A stretch of DNA of 64,000 bases from an uncultured Parabacteroides sp. GTDB lineage: Bacteria; Bacteroidota; Bacteroidia; Bacteroidales; Tannerellaceae. The notes below the pieces were generated by a model, which saw nothing but the letters and a program-made list of their open reading frames with translations, did no database searches and was not told the DNA's origin. Below are positions 40,210 through 48,660 of this stretch, one piece after another (the first letter of the stretch is position 1; each line of letters starts with the position of its first letter). The stretch is from contig NZ_CABUOD010000009.1 in NCBI RefSeq assembly GCF_902493135.1, positions 1-64,000 of the forward strand. The letters run 5' to 3'. The position numbers and the translations under genes are program-made.

Positions 40210-42930
40210 ATGGAAAGAAAAAGAGTTTACACGTTCGGAAATGGAAAAGCCGAAGGTAGAGCGGATATGAGAAATCTGCTGGGGGGCAAAGGTGCTAACC
40301 TTGCCGAAATGAATCTGATTGGTGTTCCGGTTCCTCCGGGATTTACCATTACCACTGAAGTATGTTCCGAATACTATGATTTAGGAAAAGACAAAGTGGT
40401 TGAACTGTTGAAATCAGACGTTGAAAAGGCAATCGCCAATATCGAGACGTTGATGAATTCAAAGTTTGGAGATGTTGCCAATCCGTTGTTGGTATCCGTC
40501 CGTTCCGGTGCACGTGCGTCTATGCCGGGTATGATGGACACGATCCTGAACTTAGGTTTGAACGATGAAGTGGTGGAAGGATTGAGCCGTAAGACGAACA
40601 ATCCTCGGTTTGCATGGGATTCATATCGCCGTTTCGTACAGATGTACGGAGACGTCGTGTTGGGTATGAAACCGACCAACAAGGAAGACATCGATCCGTT
40701 TGAAGCCATCATCGAAGAAGTCAAGGAAGCGAAAGGCGTTAAGCTGGACAATGAGCTGGATGTGGAAGACCTGAAGGTACTGGTCGCTAAATTCAAAGCG
40801 GCTGTCAAGACTCAGACCGGTAAAGATTTCCCGACTTCCGCCTATGAACAGCTTTGGGGCGCCATCTGCGCTGTGTTTGACAGTTGGATGAACGAACGTG
40901 CCATCCTCTATCGTAAGATGGAAGGGATTCCTGCCGAATGGGGTACGGCTGTCAGTGTGCAGGCTATGGTGTTCGGTAATATGGGCGATACTTCCGCCAC
41001 CGGTGTATGTTTCTCTCGCGATGCCGGTAACGGAGAAGACCTCTTCAATGGCGAATACTTGATCAACGCACAAGGCGAAGACGTTGTGGCTGGTATCCGT
41101 ACACCGCAGCAGATCACCAAGATCGGTTCGCAGCGTTGGGCGGAACGTGCCGGTATTTCAGAAGAAGACCGCGTAGCTAAATATCCTTCGATGGAAGAAG
41201 CCATGCCGGAAATCTACAAACAACTGGACGAACTGCAGACAAAGCTGGAAAACCATTATCATGATATGCAGGATATGGAATTCACCGTGCAGGAGGGAAA
41301 ACTGTGGTTCCTGCAAACCCGTAACGGAAAACGTACCGGTGCTGCAATGGTGAAGATCGCAATCGACTTGTTGCATCAGGGCATGATTGACGAGAAAACC
41401 GCATTGAAACGTATCGAACCGAACAAGCTGGACGAACTGCTCCACCCGGTATTCGACAAGGTGGCCGAAAAACAGGCGAAAGTCTGGGTGAAAGGTCTGC
41501 CCGCTTCTCCGGGAGCCGCTACGGGACAGATCGTGTTCTTTGCCGAGGATGCGGCGAAATGGCACGCTGACGGCAAAAAAGTCGTAATGGTCCGTATCGA
41601 AACATCGCCTGAAGATTTGGCAGGTATGGCCGTTGCCGAAGGTATCCTGACTGCTCGCGGCGGTATGACTTCGCACGCAGCCGTTGTTGCTCGCGGTATG
41701 GGTAAATGCTGCGTGTCCGGTGCCGGAGCTTTGGAAATCGATTATAAGAATAAGACTGTCGAAGTCGATGGCGTTAAGCTGAAAGAAGGCGACTATATCT
41801 CTATCAACGGTACGACCGGTACGGTTTATGTCGGAAAAGTAGAGACGAAGGCCGCCGAACTGTCCGGCGATTTTGCCGAGTTGATGACGCTGGCTGATAA
41901 ATATACGAAGTTGCAGGTACGCACGAATGCCGATACTCCGCACGATGCCACGATTGCACGCAAATTCGGAGCCGTAGGTATCGGTTTGTGCCGCACGGAA
42001 CACATGTTCTTCGAAGGTGAAAAGATCAAGGCCATGCGTGAAATGATCCTGGCGGAAGATGCGAAAGGACGCAAAGAAGCATTGGAAAAGATATTGCCTT
42101 ATCAGAAAGATGATTTCAAGGGCATCTTTAAAGCAATGGCAGGTTGTCCGGTAACCGTACGTCTGCTCGATCCTCCTTTGCACGAGTTCGTCCCTCATGA
42201 TCTGAAAGGCCAGGAAGAAATGGCGGAAGCAATGGGCGTATCGGTCAAAGAAATTCAGAAACGCGTGGAATCGCTTTGCGAACATAACCCGATGTTGGGA
42301 CACCGTGGTTGCCGTTTAGGTAATACATATCCTGAAATCACGGAAATGCAGACACGCGCTATTTTGGGAGCCGCCCTTGAACTGAAGAAAGAAGGCATCG
42401 AAGCCAAACCTGAAATCATGGTGCCGCTGACAGGTATCTTATACGAATTCAAGGAACAGGAAAAAGTGATCCGTAAAGCTGCCGCACAGCTGTTCGAAGA
42501 AATGGGAGACAGCATCGACTTCAAGGTCGGTACGATGATCGAAATTCCGCGTGCGGCATTGACTGCCGACCGTATTGCTTCTTCTGCCGAGTTCTTCTCG
42601 TTCGGTACAAACGACTTGACACAGATGACCTTCGGCTACTCTCGCGACGATATCGCTTCCTTCCTGCCTGTTTATCTGGAAAAGAAGATCCTGAAAGTCG
42701 ATCCGTTCCAGGTGCTCGATCAAAATGGAGTGGGGCAATTGGTCCGTATGGCTACCGAAAAGGGCCGTGCCATCCGTCCGGACTTGAAATGCGGTATCTG
42801 CGGCGAGCATGGCGGTGAACCTTCCTCTGTGAAGTTCTGCCACAAAGTAGGATTGAACTATGTATCCTGTTCACCGTTCCGCGTTCCGATCGCACGTATC
42901 GCGGCTGCACAGGCAGCGATAGAGGAATAA
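40210..42930 (+). CDS. ppdK: pyruvate phosphate dikinase
   Basis: The 906-residue enzyme interconverts pyruvate, ATP and phosphate with PEP, AMP and PPi, so it can replace pyruvate kinase in glycolysis or feed gluconeogenesis. It has an N-terminal ATP-grasp domain (LLGGKGANLAEMN, SVRSGARASMPGMMDTILNLG), a phosphohistidine domain (TARGGMTSHAAVVARGMGKCC) and a C-terminal PEP-binding barrel (GLCRTEHMF, LLDPPLHEF, SFGTNDLTQMTFGYSRDD, CGICGEHGG). Length is normal. Confidence 0.99.
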   Translation: MERKRVYTFGNGKAEGRADMRNLLGGKGANLAEMNLIGVPVPPGFTITTEVCSEYYDLGKDKVVELLKSDVEKAIANIETLMNSKFGDVANPLLVSVRSGARASMPGMMDTILNLGLNDEVVEGLSRKTNNPRFAWDSYRRFVQMYGDVVLGMKPTNKEDIDPFEAIIEEVKEAKGVKLDNELDVEDLKVLVAKFKAAVKTQTGKDFPTSAYEQLWGAICAVFDSWMNERAILYRKMEGIPAEWGTAVSVQAMVFGNMGDTSATGVCFSRDAGNGEDLFNGEYLINAQGEDVVAGIRTPQQITKIGSQRWAERAGISEEDRVAKYPSMEEAMPEIYKQLDELQTKLENHYHDMQDMEFTVQEGKLWFLQTRNGKRTGAAMVKIAIDLLHQGMIDEKTALKRIEPNKLDELLHPVFDKVAEKQAKVWVKGLPASPGAATGQIVFFAEDAAKWHADGKKVVMVRIETSPEDLAGMAVAEGILTARGGMTSHAAVVARGMGKCCVSGAGALEIDYKNKTVEVDGVKLKEGDYISINGTTGTVYVGKVETKAAELSGDFAELMTLADKYTKLQVRTNADTPHDATIARKFGAVGIGLCRTEHMFFEGEKIKAMREMILAEDAKGRKEALEKILPYQKDDFKGIFKAMAGCPVTVRLLDPPLHEFVPHDLKGQEEMAEAMGVSVKEIQKRVESLCEHNPMLGHRGCRLGNTYPEITEMQTRAILGAALELKKEGIEAKPEIMVPLTGILYEFKEQEKVIRKAAAQLFEEMGDSIDFKVGTMIEIPRAALTADRIASSAEFFSFGTNDLTQMTFGYSRDDIASFLPVYLEKKILKVDPFQVLDQNGVGQLVRMATEKGRAIRPDLKCGICGEHGGEPSSVKFCHKVGLNYVSCSPFRVPIARIAAAQAAIEE

Positions 42931-42954
42931 CGGTAGTTTCGACTTAGTTATTGA

Positions 42955-43003
42955 ATTAGGCTGTAATAACTTGAAAATAAGGCATTACAGCCTAATCTGT
43001 TTT
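42955..43003 (+). terminator. terminator after ppdK
   Basis: ATTAGGCTGTAAT (42955-42967) pairs perfectly with ATTACAGCCTAAT (42984-42996), followed by CTGTTTT. Confidence 0.85.
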
Positions 43004-43115
43004 CAGGCGGTTCGTTCATTTGATCGCATAAGAAGTGCGATAGCGGAATATAATGATGAAGAGCGTGACATAGCATTGAAGAAAATATAAACAGCAGCCT
43101 ATACTTGGCATGCCA

Positions 43116-43739
43116 TTATAAGACTATCTTTATGAGAGAAGCATCGTCTTCATATTCCTTGTTTATAAGAAATGTTGTGTCTGACATTTGATTGACTTCT
43201 GTTTGCTTGTAGAATCCGTCAGTGCAAAGAAGAAGTACATTTCCTGCATCAACTTCCCTGCATTGATAGGGTATATCTGCTCTTATGCCTGCGCCTTTTA
43301 TACATCTGGTAAGCAGATACTTGCCATATCCAGCATCCAAGATATGGTCTGTGGTTAATTGTTCTGCTTTATCGTGATCGAAAAGGTTGATTCTGACATT
43401 ACCTTGCCAAGTATAGTGAATGTTATTGCCATCAATGAAGGCTATAGCAACAGCTGCTCCCATTTTGCTGTGAGTTTCCATGCTCTTTTGACAAATAACT
43501 TCATCGGCATATTCCAACGCTTTGCCTAACAAATCTTGAACAGGCAATTTTTCTACATGCTCACAAATAAAGGCAGTGATTGCATTTACAATCAGATCTG
43601 CCACTTCCCTGCCAAAGGTTAAGCCACCCATACCGTCTGCCAATACTGCTACAGCCTTATTGGGGGTTAATTGGTGGACAGACAAACTATCTTCATTAGA
43701 ATAATGTATACCTTCTATTGAAAAACTATCTATCTTCAT
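43116..43739 (-). CDS. PP2C-type protein phosphatase, third gene of the AbiE-like cassette
   Basis: The 207-residue protein has the PP2C metal motifs: SNEDS (Glu16/Asp17), LADGMGG (Asp35), LCTDGF (Asp174) and EDDASL (Asp198/199). The usual GDSR reads GNVR (Asn114 for Asp). It is shorter than usual, without membrane segments. Its ATG lies 14 bases inside the preceding nucleotidyltransferase gene, so the two are translationally coupled. A PP2C phosphatase is not a known part of AbiE systems. It might reverse a phosphorylation or other modification by the cassette or by the neighbouring Ser/Thr kinase; this is inference. Confidence 0.88.
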   Translation of the reverse strand: MKIDSFSIEGIHYSNEDSLSVHQLTPNKAVAVLADGMGGLTFGREVADLIVNAITAFICEHVEKLPVQDLLGKALEYADEVICQKSMETHSKMGAAVAIAFIDGNNIHYTWQGNVRINLFDHDKAEQLTTDHILDAGYGKYLLTRCIKGAGIRADIPYQCREVDAGNVLLLCTDGFYKQTEVNQMSDTTFLINKEYEDDASLIKIVL

Positions 43740-44601
43740 CGCTTTCTCCTTTCTTTAATACTTCAACCATTCCAATAAGTGCATTTCTGACAATTTGATG
43801 CGCACCGCTTCCGGAGTATCTGCTACTCATAGAGTTGATTAATGGGCTACTTTCATCCAACTCAATCTGTTCTTGTAGTTGGTCGGTATAGAATCGAAGA
43901 TGTTCTTTAGTAAGAAAATCTCTCATTTCACAGGCAATCCATCTGGCTCCACCAGTCAAGAGGTCAAAGTTTTCACTTGTATCTTGAACTTCGTTAGGAA
44001 TGGGTTGCTTGAATGAAACATATGCCAAATAGAAGTTATCAATTATATAGAGCATATCGGCAACATCTTTGTCAGTAAGCAAATGCCTATCGAGCCAAGT
44101 GTCAAACTTTATTAGAAATTGTCCGGACAAAGGAGCCATCTTTATAGTAATAGCATCATCGATTATAACTGTATCGGCTATGCTCATTACATCTTTGAAG
44201 CATTTGACCGACATTTCCGGATTGCCTTCAGGTGGCCATGCCACTTTCTCGTCAGCTTCCAATTCTCCAAAAGGTACGATGTCGATTTCATAATCATTGT
44301 TACCAGCTGCTTCTATGTAATAAAATCGCTGTTTGGGTTTCCCTTTAATGAAATGGTTTCCCAGTAAATGTTTCTTCAATAAATCAAACTGGCTCCAATC
44401 TTTCAATGCGATTGCCACATCAAGGTCGACCGTTCTTCGAGGCGAAGGCGGCATTTTAAGAATTTCCATAGCAATGTCTCTTGCCAATGCACCTACAACA
44501 TACACATCCAGTTGAAGCCCTTTCATCACTCTGCTCAATGCCTCAAGGGTGTCATAAAGCAGATTATTTTGTAATGTGTCTCGCGTAATTTTATATTCCA
44601 T
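43726..44601 (-). CDS. AbiEii-like nucleotidyltransferase (candidate toxin)
   Basis: The 291-residue protein has the nucleotidyltransferase core: VVGALARD (Gly37, Asp42), TVDLDVAI (metal ligands Asp59 and Asp61) and YEIDIVPFG (third acidic residue Asp106). A helical C-terminal domain follows. It resembles AbiEii/MNT-type enzymes that modify tRNA or a protein with NTP in type IV toxin-antitoxin systems. The gene follows an AbiEi-like regulator with an 11-base overlap and precedes a PP2C gene with a 14-base overlap. The toxin role is by analogy; its substrate is unknown. Confidence 0.82.
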   Translation of the reverse strand: MEYKITRDTLQNNLLYDTLEALSRVMKGLQLDVYVVGALARDIAMEILKMPPSPRRTVDLDVAIALKDWSQFDLLKKHLLGNHFIKGKPKQRFYYIEAAGNNDYEIDIVPFGELEADEKVAWPPEGNPEMSVKCFKDVMSIADTVIIDDAITIKMAPLSGQFLIKFDTWLDRHLLTDKDVADMLYIIDNFYLAYVSFKQPIPNEVQDTSENFDLLTGGARWIACEMRDFLTKEHLRFYTDQLQEQIELDESSPLINSMSSRYSGSGAHQIVRNALIGMVEVLKKGESDEDR

Positions 44602-45559
44602 TTTCTTTGATTCTTAAAGCGGCTTCATGGCATCGACTATCACCGGTGCCCATCAAGTCTGCATATATAACTAAGGTAGGGGCAAGATTTTCTTTGTCAT
44701 TTCCTATCCAAAATTTCTTGTAAATACGTATTTCTCCATTAGGGTCAGGCATCACCGCACCAGTCCGAAGAAGTAATGAACTCACAACCTCGGAATAAAT
44801 TTCAAATTCGCCCGGAATCAAATACTTGTCCACTAAATTGGCACCGCAATCGCCTCCCCAATACATTCCTTCGGGAAGTATCATTTCTTTCCATTTCTTT
44901 CTGGCGTCCGGAGTACGGAAGCTCATCCGATTAATGAGTAATTTAGGCTTCAAGAACTCATTGTACTGTTGTTGCCACCACTCAATAAGCTCTTCACGCT
45001 TAGCAATCCGTCTTCCCTTATCGGTTTGCACTAAGTATCGCTTCGTCTTCAACAGGTCAAAAGCTTTTGTGATAGTACCAAGAGATAATCCGACTTTTTC
45101 CTGAATTTCACGATATGACCAGTTTATGCTTTCGGGATTCTGCAGGAAGAACAAGATAAGTTTGATGTTTGTCTCACTTATTTTGGAAACAGTGCTTGCA
45201 CTACCAGAGGTTGTATTTTTTTGTCCGGCAATCTTGATGGTTAGATTTTCATGCCTGATGTCACAATTACCTGCCTTGTCTATCCAGTTTATGTGATTAT
45301 CCGCAAGAGTATTGGCTAACTTAGGGTAGAGTTTGTTGGTTATTAAAATCATAGGCATACCTTCATCGTTCTTGATACCATCTATGACAGAAAAGATATT
45401 GGCGTTGCTTATGGTTTTCTTGATTTCACAACAAAATCCTATGCCATTAATGCAAACGGATTTATCCATTTTATCATTAATGGCAATATTGTTATTTCCT
45501 GTTGCTACTTTCAAGTTATTAATAGCTTCATGAAATAATTCCATATAGTCAGTTCCCAT
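44591..45559 (-). CDS. AbiEi-family antitoxin/transcriptional regulator
   Basis: About 322 residues. The N-terminal part (VCINGIGFCCEIKK, ILITNKLYPKLANTLADNHINWIDKAGNCDIRHENLTIKIAG) resembles the nuclease-like fold found in Bacteroidales AbiEi proteins, followed by a winged helix (NWSYREIQEKVGLSLGTITKAFDLL, KRYLVQTDKGRRIAKREELIEWW) and the AbiEi C-terminal domain (YWGGDCGANLVDKYLIPGEFEIYSEV, MPDPNGEIRIYKKFW). It should repress its own operon through the palindrome at 45588-45613. The ATG at 45559 is chosen; 45544 is possible. A 44-codon longer frame would cross the operator and promoter. Confidence 0.85.
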   Translation of the reverse strand: MGTDYMELFHEAINNLKVATGNNNIAINDKMDKSVCINGIGFCCEIKKTISNANIFSVIDGIKNDEGMPMILITNKLYPKLANTLADNHINWIDKAGNCDIRHENLTIKIAGQKNTTSGSASTVSKISETNIKLILFFLQNPESINWSYREIQEKVGLSLGTITKAFDLLKTKRYLVQTDKGRRIAKREELIEWWQQQYNEFLKPKLLINRMSFRTPDARKKWKEMILPEGMYWGGDCGANLVDKYLIPGEFEIYSEVVSSLLLRTGAVMPDPNGEIRIYKKFWIGNDKENLAPTLVIYADLMGTGDSRCHEAALRIKENGI

Positions 45560-45587
45560 ATTTATATTCTTTTGTTCATTGTTTATA

Positions 45588-45613
45588 CACTGTTCATAAA
45601 TTCGTGAACAGTG
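45588..45613. promoter_or_regulatory. palindromic operator of the AbiEi-like cassette
   Basis: CACTGTTCA (45588-45596) and TGAACAGTG (45605-45613) are perfect inverted half-sites eight bases apart. The GTTCA core recurs at 45574-45578 and, inverted, in ATGAACAT (45622-45629). The operator covers the predicted start of the AbiEi transcript and touches its -7 box. Confidence 0.75.
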
Positions 45614-45644
45614 CAAATTTAATGAACATTTCTTGTTTGAGCAA
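45614..45644 (-). promoter_or_regulatory. promoter of the AbiEi-NTase-PP2C operon
   Basis: On the minus strand TTG (45642-45644), 20 bases, then TAAATTTG (45614-45621), a full Bacteroidetes promoter. Transcription would begin near 45609, inside the palindrome, so repressor binding would block it. Confidence 0.65.
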
Positions 45645-45824
45645 GTCTTGCGTTCACTAAATATTGCTTGTAGAAGTGTCCGGCAAACCACTTGGAAGCA
45701 GAATTGTAAATCAGTTCTGTTTCAAGCCCAAATCATGGGCATGGAATTCTTATTTTATCATAGCATCCGATGGCTTTCGAAAATAATTTATGTGAAAAAG
45801 TACCGAAGGAATCACAAAATAGTG

Positions 45825-45832
45825 TACATTTG
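45825..45832 (+). promoter_or_regulatory. -7 box for the LytTR/FHA genes
   Basis: TACATTTG at 45825-45832, eight to eleven bases before the start codons ATG-ATG at 45840-45845. Confidence 0.5.
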
Positions 45833-45842
45833 TTTTTTGATG

Positions 45843-46262
45843 ATGAACGAATATAAACAATATCTACGTATGGAGCGGTATTTAATAATTAAGACAAGAG
45901 ATGAATTATTGCGTATCAAAATAGGGCAGATCCTCTATTTTGAAGCAGATAGAAATTACACCAAATTACTATTATCCAACGGAATTCAATTCACATTTGC
46001 AATCAATATAGGAAAAATTGAAGAAATATTGGAGAAACAGGTGGCTGGCTGTAACGCAATCTTGATGCGTGTAGGCAAAAGCCATATTATCAATAAAAAT
46101 CACATCCTGCAGATAAACTTGCCTAAGCAGAAGCTTTTATTGCTGACGCAGGATGGCAAACCGAGAGAACTGGTGATATCCAAAGATCCTTTGAAGGTGC
46201 TGAAAGATACGCTCGAAAAGGAAATGGGAAAACCTGAAGAACCAAAAGCTGTTACGGAATGA
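45843..46262 (+). CDS. stand-alone LytTR DNA-binding protein
   Basis: About 139 residues containing one LytTR domain (KTRDELLRIKIGQILYFEADRNYTKLLLSNG, ILMRVGKSHIINKNHILQINLPKQKLLLL) without a receiver domain, followed by a basic-acidic tail. LytTR proteins bind direct-repeat DNA and often regulate surface structures. It overlaps the FHA gene as ATGA and diverges from the AbiEi cassette. Start 45843 follows a -7 box; an ATG at 45870 is also possible, and a frame from 45633 would overlap the promoter. Confidence 0.85.
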   Translation: MNEYKQYLRMERYLIIKTRDELLRIKIGQILYFEADRNYTKLLLSNGIQFTFAINIGKIEEILEKQVAGCNAILMRVGKSHIINKNHILQINLPKQKLLLLTQDGKPRELVISKDPLKVLKDTLEKEMGKPEEPKAVTE

Positions 46263-46912
46263 TCATTAAGATTGGAAAAGCGAACGATAATGATTTTGTA
46301 ATAAACGACCCTCATGTGAGCCGGTATCATGCAAAACTGGTCCGTGAAGAGGGGGGATGTTGGCTGCTTGAAGATTTGGGGTCGACAAACGGGACATTTG
46401 TCAATGGTGCCCAGATCGTTAAGAAACATGTTACTCCCAGCGATACGATCAAGCTGGGAGATAATTATGTGTTAAACATATCCGAAGCCTTGAAGTCCAA
46501 CAATGATTATAGCGAGGAATTTGCAGCGTTGAAGCAGGTTTACGATCATTACATTCAAGCAAAGGTTAAGATTCAGTCTTCTAATCAATTTAAAACCAGG
46601 CTGTTCCAATCCCTTCCGTTTGCTCTTCCCGGTGTAGTGGGAGTTGTGATCGGTTTTCTTGGAAAAGGAAGTCCGGAATTGTTCGGATTGAGCCTGTTCA
46701 TCACGATCTGCGCCCCGACGGTAGGGATCTATCTGGGTGCGAAGCAGTCGGCCAAGATCCCGCAACTGCTGCAAGATTTGACCAATCAATTCAAAATCGA
46801 CTATGTTTGTCCCAAGTGCGGAACGTTTTTAGGTGAAATACCCTGGGAATCATTACGCAACAAAAAACAATGCCCGATGCCCTCTTGTAAGGCAAAATGG
46901 GTAAGCGAATAG
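46259..46912 (+). CDS. FHA-domain membrane protein with C-terminal zinc ribbon
   Basis: The 217-residue protein begins with an FHA domain (IGKANDNDFVINDPHVSRYHAKL, LEDLGSTNGTFVNG, about 1-75) that binds phosphothreonine peptides. A hydrophobic hairpin (about 122-165) follows and then a zinc ribbon (CPKCGTF...CPMPSCKA). The FHA domain would face the cytoplasm, where the nearby Ser/Thr kinase works. It is coupled to the LytTR gene by an ATGA overlap. Confidence 0.9.
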   Translation: MIIKIGKANDNDFVINDPHVSRYHAKLVREEGGCWLLEDLGSTNGTFVNGAQIVKKHVTPSDTIKLGDNYVLNISEALKSNNDYSEEFAALKQVYDHYIQAKVKIQSSNQFKTRLFQSLPFALPGVVGVVIGFLGKGSPELFGLSLFITICAPTVGIYLGAKQSAKIPQLLQDLTNQFKIDYVCPKCGTFLGEIPWESLRNKKQCPMPSCKAKWVSE

Positions 46913-47010
46913 GATTCCGTTTCATATACTAAAAGTAACACTTTCGTACAGTAAACCCAAACATTTGATTATAAGGCACTATTTTATGTTCGGATGTCAA
47001 CCGGTTTCCT

Positions 47011-47018
47011 TACTTTTG
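47011..47018 (+). promoter_or_regulatory. -7 box for the acidic-peptide gene
   Basis: TACTTTTG at 47011-47018, 28 bases before the ATG at 47047, suggesting a separate transcript for the genes that follow. Confidence 0.5.
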
Positions 47019-47046
47019 TTTCCAGAAAATTTAATTATAACATTTT

Positions 47047-47286
47047 ATGCAAGAAGAGGATTACACATTCGTGACTTTAGACAGCGACGAGGCAATGCTG
47101 ACCGACGCTGTTATCGTGGATGTGGACGGGGGAAACGACTTGTCGGATGTTGTAATGATTGACGAAAGTATTGATGCTTCCGATTTTATTACATTATCTG
47201 ACGACACTGTTATGTTGTCCGATGCAGACATGCTGGACACATATTCAACCGATATTGACGGATCTGATATATCGTTTATTTTATGA
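47047..47286 (+). CDS. small hyperacidic protein coupled to an FHA gene
   Basis: A 79-residue protein with about one quarter Asp/Glu and almost no Lys or Arg. The sequence shows loosely repeated segments with DEAMLTDAVIVD, DVVMIDES and DTVMLSDADML. It has no signal peptide or membrane helix. It is accepted as real because it follows its own -7 box and its stop overlaps the next gene's start as ATGA. Its Ser/Thr residues embedded in acidic context could be phosphorylated and read by FHA domains; this is speculation. Confidence 0.65.
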   Translation: MQEEDYTFVTLDSDEAMLTDAVIVDVDGGNDLSDVVMIDESIDASDFITLSDDTVMLSDADMLDTYSTDIDGSDISFIL

Positions 47287-47798
47287 TTTCCGTTAAATGT
47301 CCACATTGCCATGTTGGGTTAAAGGTAGACGAGGGGAAAATTCCCCTCGATATCACCTCTTTCAAATGCCCGAAGTGCAAACAACCGATTCCTGTCTCTT
47401 TGCTGTCGATGGAGAAAGGAAGTGTCGCATCCGAATCGGAAACGGTTCTGATACAGCCTCTTCGTATGACAACCGGACGTCTCTCTGTAATTGCAAATGC
47501 TGATACGCCGGAGCAAACCTTCCCCCTTCAGGAAGGTGTCTATGTCATCGGACGAAAATCCAATGCATCCACTGCTACGATCGGTATTGTGACGGCCGAT
47601 AAATCAATGAGCCGTGAACATATTCGGATTGAAGTAAAAAAAGATGCCAAAGGAGGCTATAAACATTATCTTTCTGACAATAATAGTAAAAATCATACGT
47701 TATATAATAGCAATTACTTAGAGAATGGAGAAATTGTCATACTCAATAATAATGATGAAATTATTATCGGTCGTACAGTTCTCCGGTTTAATGAATAA
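47283..47798 (+). CDS. zinc-ribbon FHA-domain protein
   Basis: The 171-residue protein starts with a zinc ribbon (CPHCHVGLK, CPKCKQP, about 5-37, like MJ0042-type knuckles) and ends in an FHA domain (VYVIGRKSNASTATIGIVTADKSMSREHIRIEV, SDNNSKNHTLYNS) with the phosphothreonine-binding Arg and Ser-Arg-Glu-His signature. It should read phosphorylated proteins. It is coupled to the acidic peptide upstream and lies 14 bases before the PP2C gene. Confidence 0.9.
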   Translation: MISVKCPHCHVGLKVDEGKIPLDITSFKCPKCKQPIPVSLLSMEKGSVASESETVLIQPLRMTTGRLSVIANADTPEQTFPLQEGVYVIGRKSNASTATIGIVTADKSMSREHIRIEVKKDAKGGYKHYLSDNNSKNHTLYNSNYLENGEIVILNNNDEIIIGRTVLRFNE

Positions 47799-47812
47799 AA
47801 ATAGTCTATGCT

Positions 47813-48616
47813 ATGAATATAACGATCGGCAAACCTTGGGCAGTCAGCGAAAAAGGAGGCAGGTTGAATAACGAAGATTCCATCTATCCTCTGCCGGAAA
47901 CGGCAAACTCCAATCAAAATTTATTTTTGGTGTGTGATGGTGTCGGCGGCGCTGAAAAAGGGGAGATTGCAAGCTCGTTGGCCTGCGAGTCTTTCCAGAC
48001 TTTTTTCTCGACTTTTCGTGAAGGTGAGCCGAGTGCCGGTTTCATAAATAAAGCTATTCGTTATACCGAAGCACGTTTTGATGACTATGTGGCGATTCAT
48101 CCGGAAGCCAAAGGAATGGCTACCACTCTGACCATGACCTTTTTGGGCACGACCGGTATAACCTTGGCGCATGTGGGGGACAGCCGGATTTACCATTTCC
48201 GGAAGGGAGAAATCTTGTTCCGGACGAAAGATCATTCATTGGTCAATTCGTTGGTGGAATTAGGAAAAATCACCCGCGAAGAGGCTGCACACCACCCGCA
48301 GCGTAATGTGATCATACGGGCTATTCAAGGAACGAACCATCCTACGGAGGCCGATGTCGTGCTTTTGGACGATATCAAGGCAGGTGATTATTTGTTCATG
48401 TGCTCGGATGGCGTACTCGAACGTCTGAGCAATGAAGAACTTTCTGATATATTCAAGTATTCGGGCAGCCCGGAAGAAATTAAAAATGCAATCATGTCCG
48501 CTTGTAGCGGCAAAACACGCGATAACTTTTCTTTTTACATCATACCGATACAAAATGTGTTAGATTCGGCAGGAATTAAGCAAAATATTCTTTCTTTCCT
48601 TTATTCTTTTATATAA
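47813..48616 (+). CDS. PP2C-type Ser/Thr protein phosphatase
   Basis: The 267-residue protein has the complete PP2C signature: NNEDS, VCDGVGGAEKG, TTLTMTF, LAHVGDSRIYHFR, DHSLVNSLVELG, CSDGVLERL and TRDNFSF (final metal Asp). It should reverse phosphorylation by the kinase encoded 44 bases downstream. Unlike the PP2C of the AbiE-like cassette it has all metal ligands. Confidence 0.96.
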   Translation: MNITIGKPWAVSEKGGRLNNEDSIYPLPETANSNQNLFLVCDGVGGAEKGEIASSLACESFQTFFSTFREGEPSAGFINKAIRYTEARFDDYVAIHPEAKGMATTLTMTFLGTTGITLAHVGDSRIYHFRKGEILFRTKDHSLVNSLVELGKITREEAAHHPQRNVIIRAIQGTNHPTEADVVLLDDIKAGDYLFMCSDGVLERLSNEELSDIFKYSGSPEEIKNAIMSACSGKTRDNFSFYIIPIQNVLDSAGIKQNILSFLYSFI

Positions 48617-48622
48617 ATAACG

Positions 48623-48630
48623 TAATTTTG
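48623..48630 (+). promoter_or_regulatory. -7 box for the Ser/Thr kinase gene
   Basis: TAATTTTG at 48623-48630, 31 bases before the ATG at 48661. Confidence 0.5.
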
Positions 48631-48660
48631 GCAGATTAATAGAATTCGCATAGTATAGTT

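Noticed and set aside
41158..42303. 381-codon minus-strand open frame opposite ppdK
   Set aside because: Shadow of a strongly conserved gene; His/Phe/Arg-rich composition typical of antisense frames.
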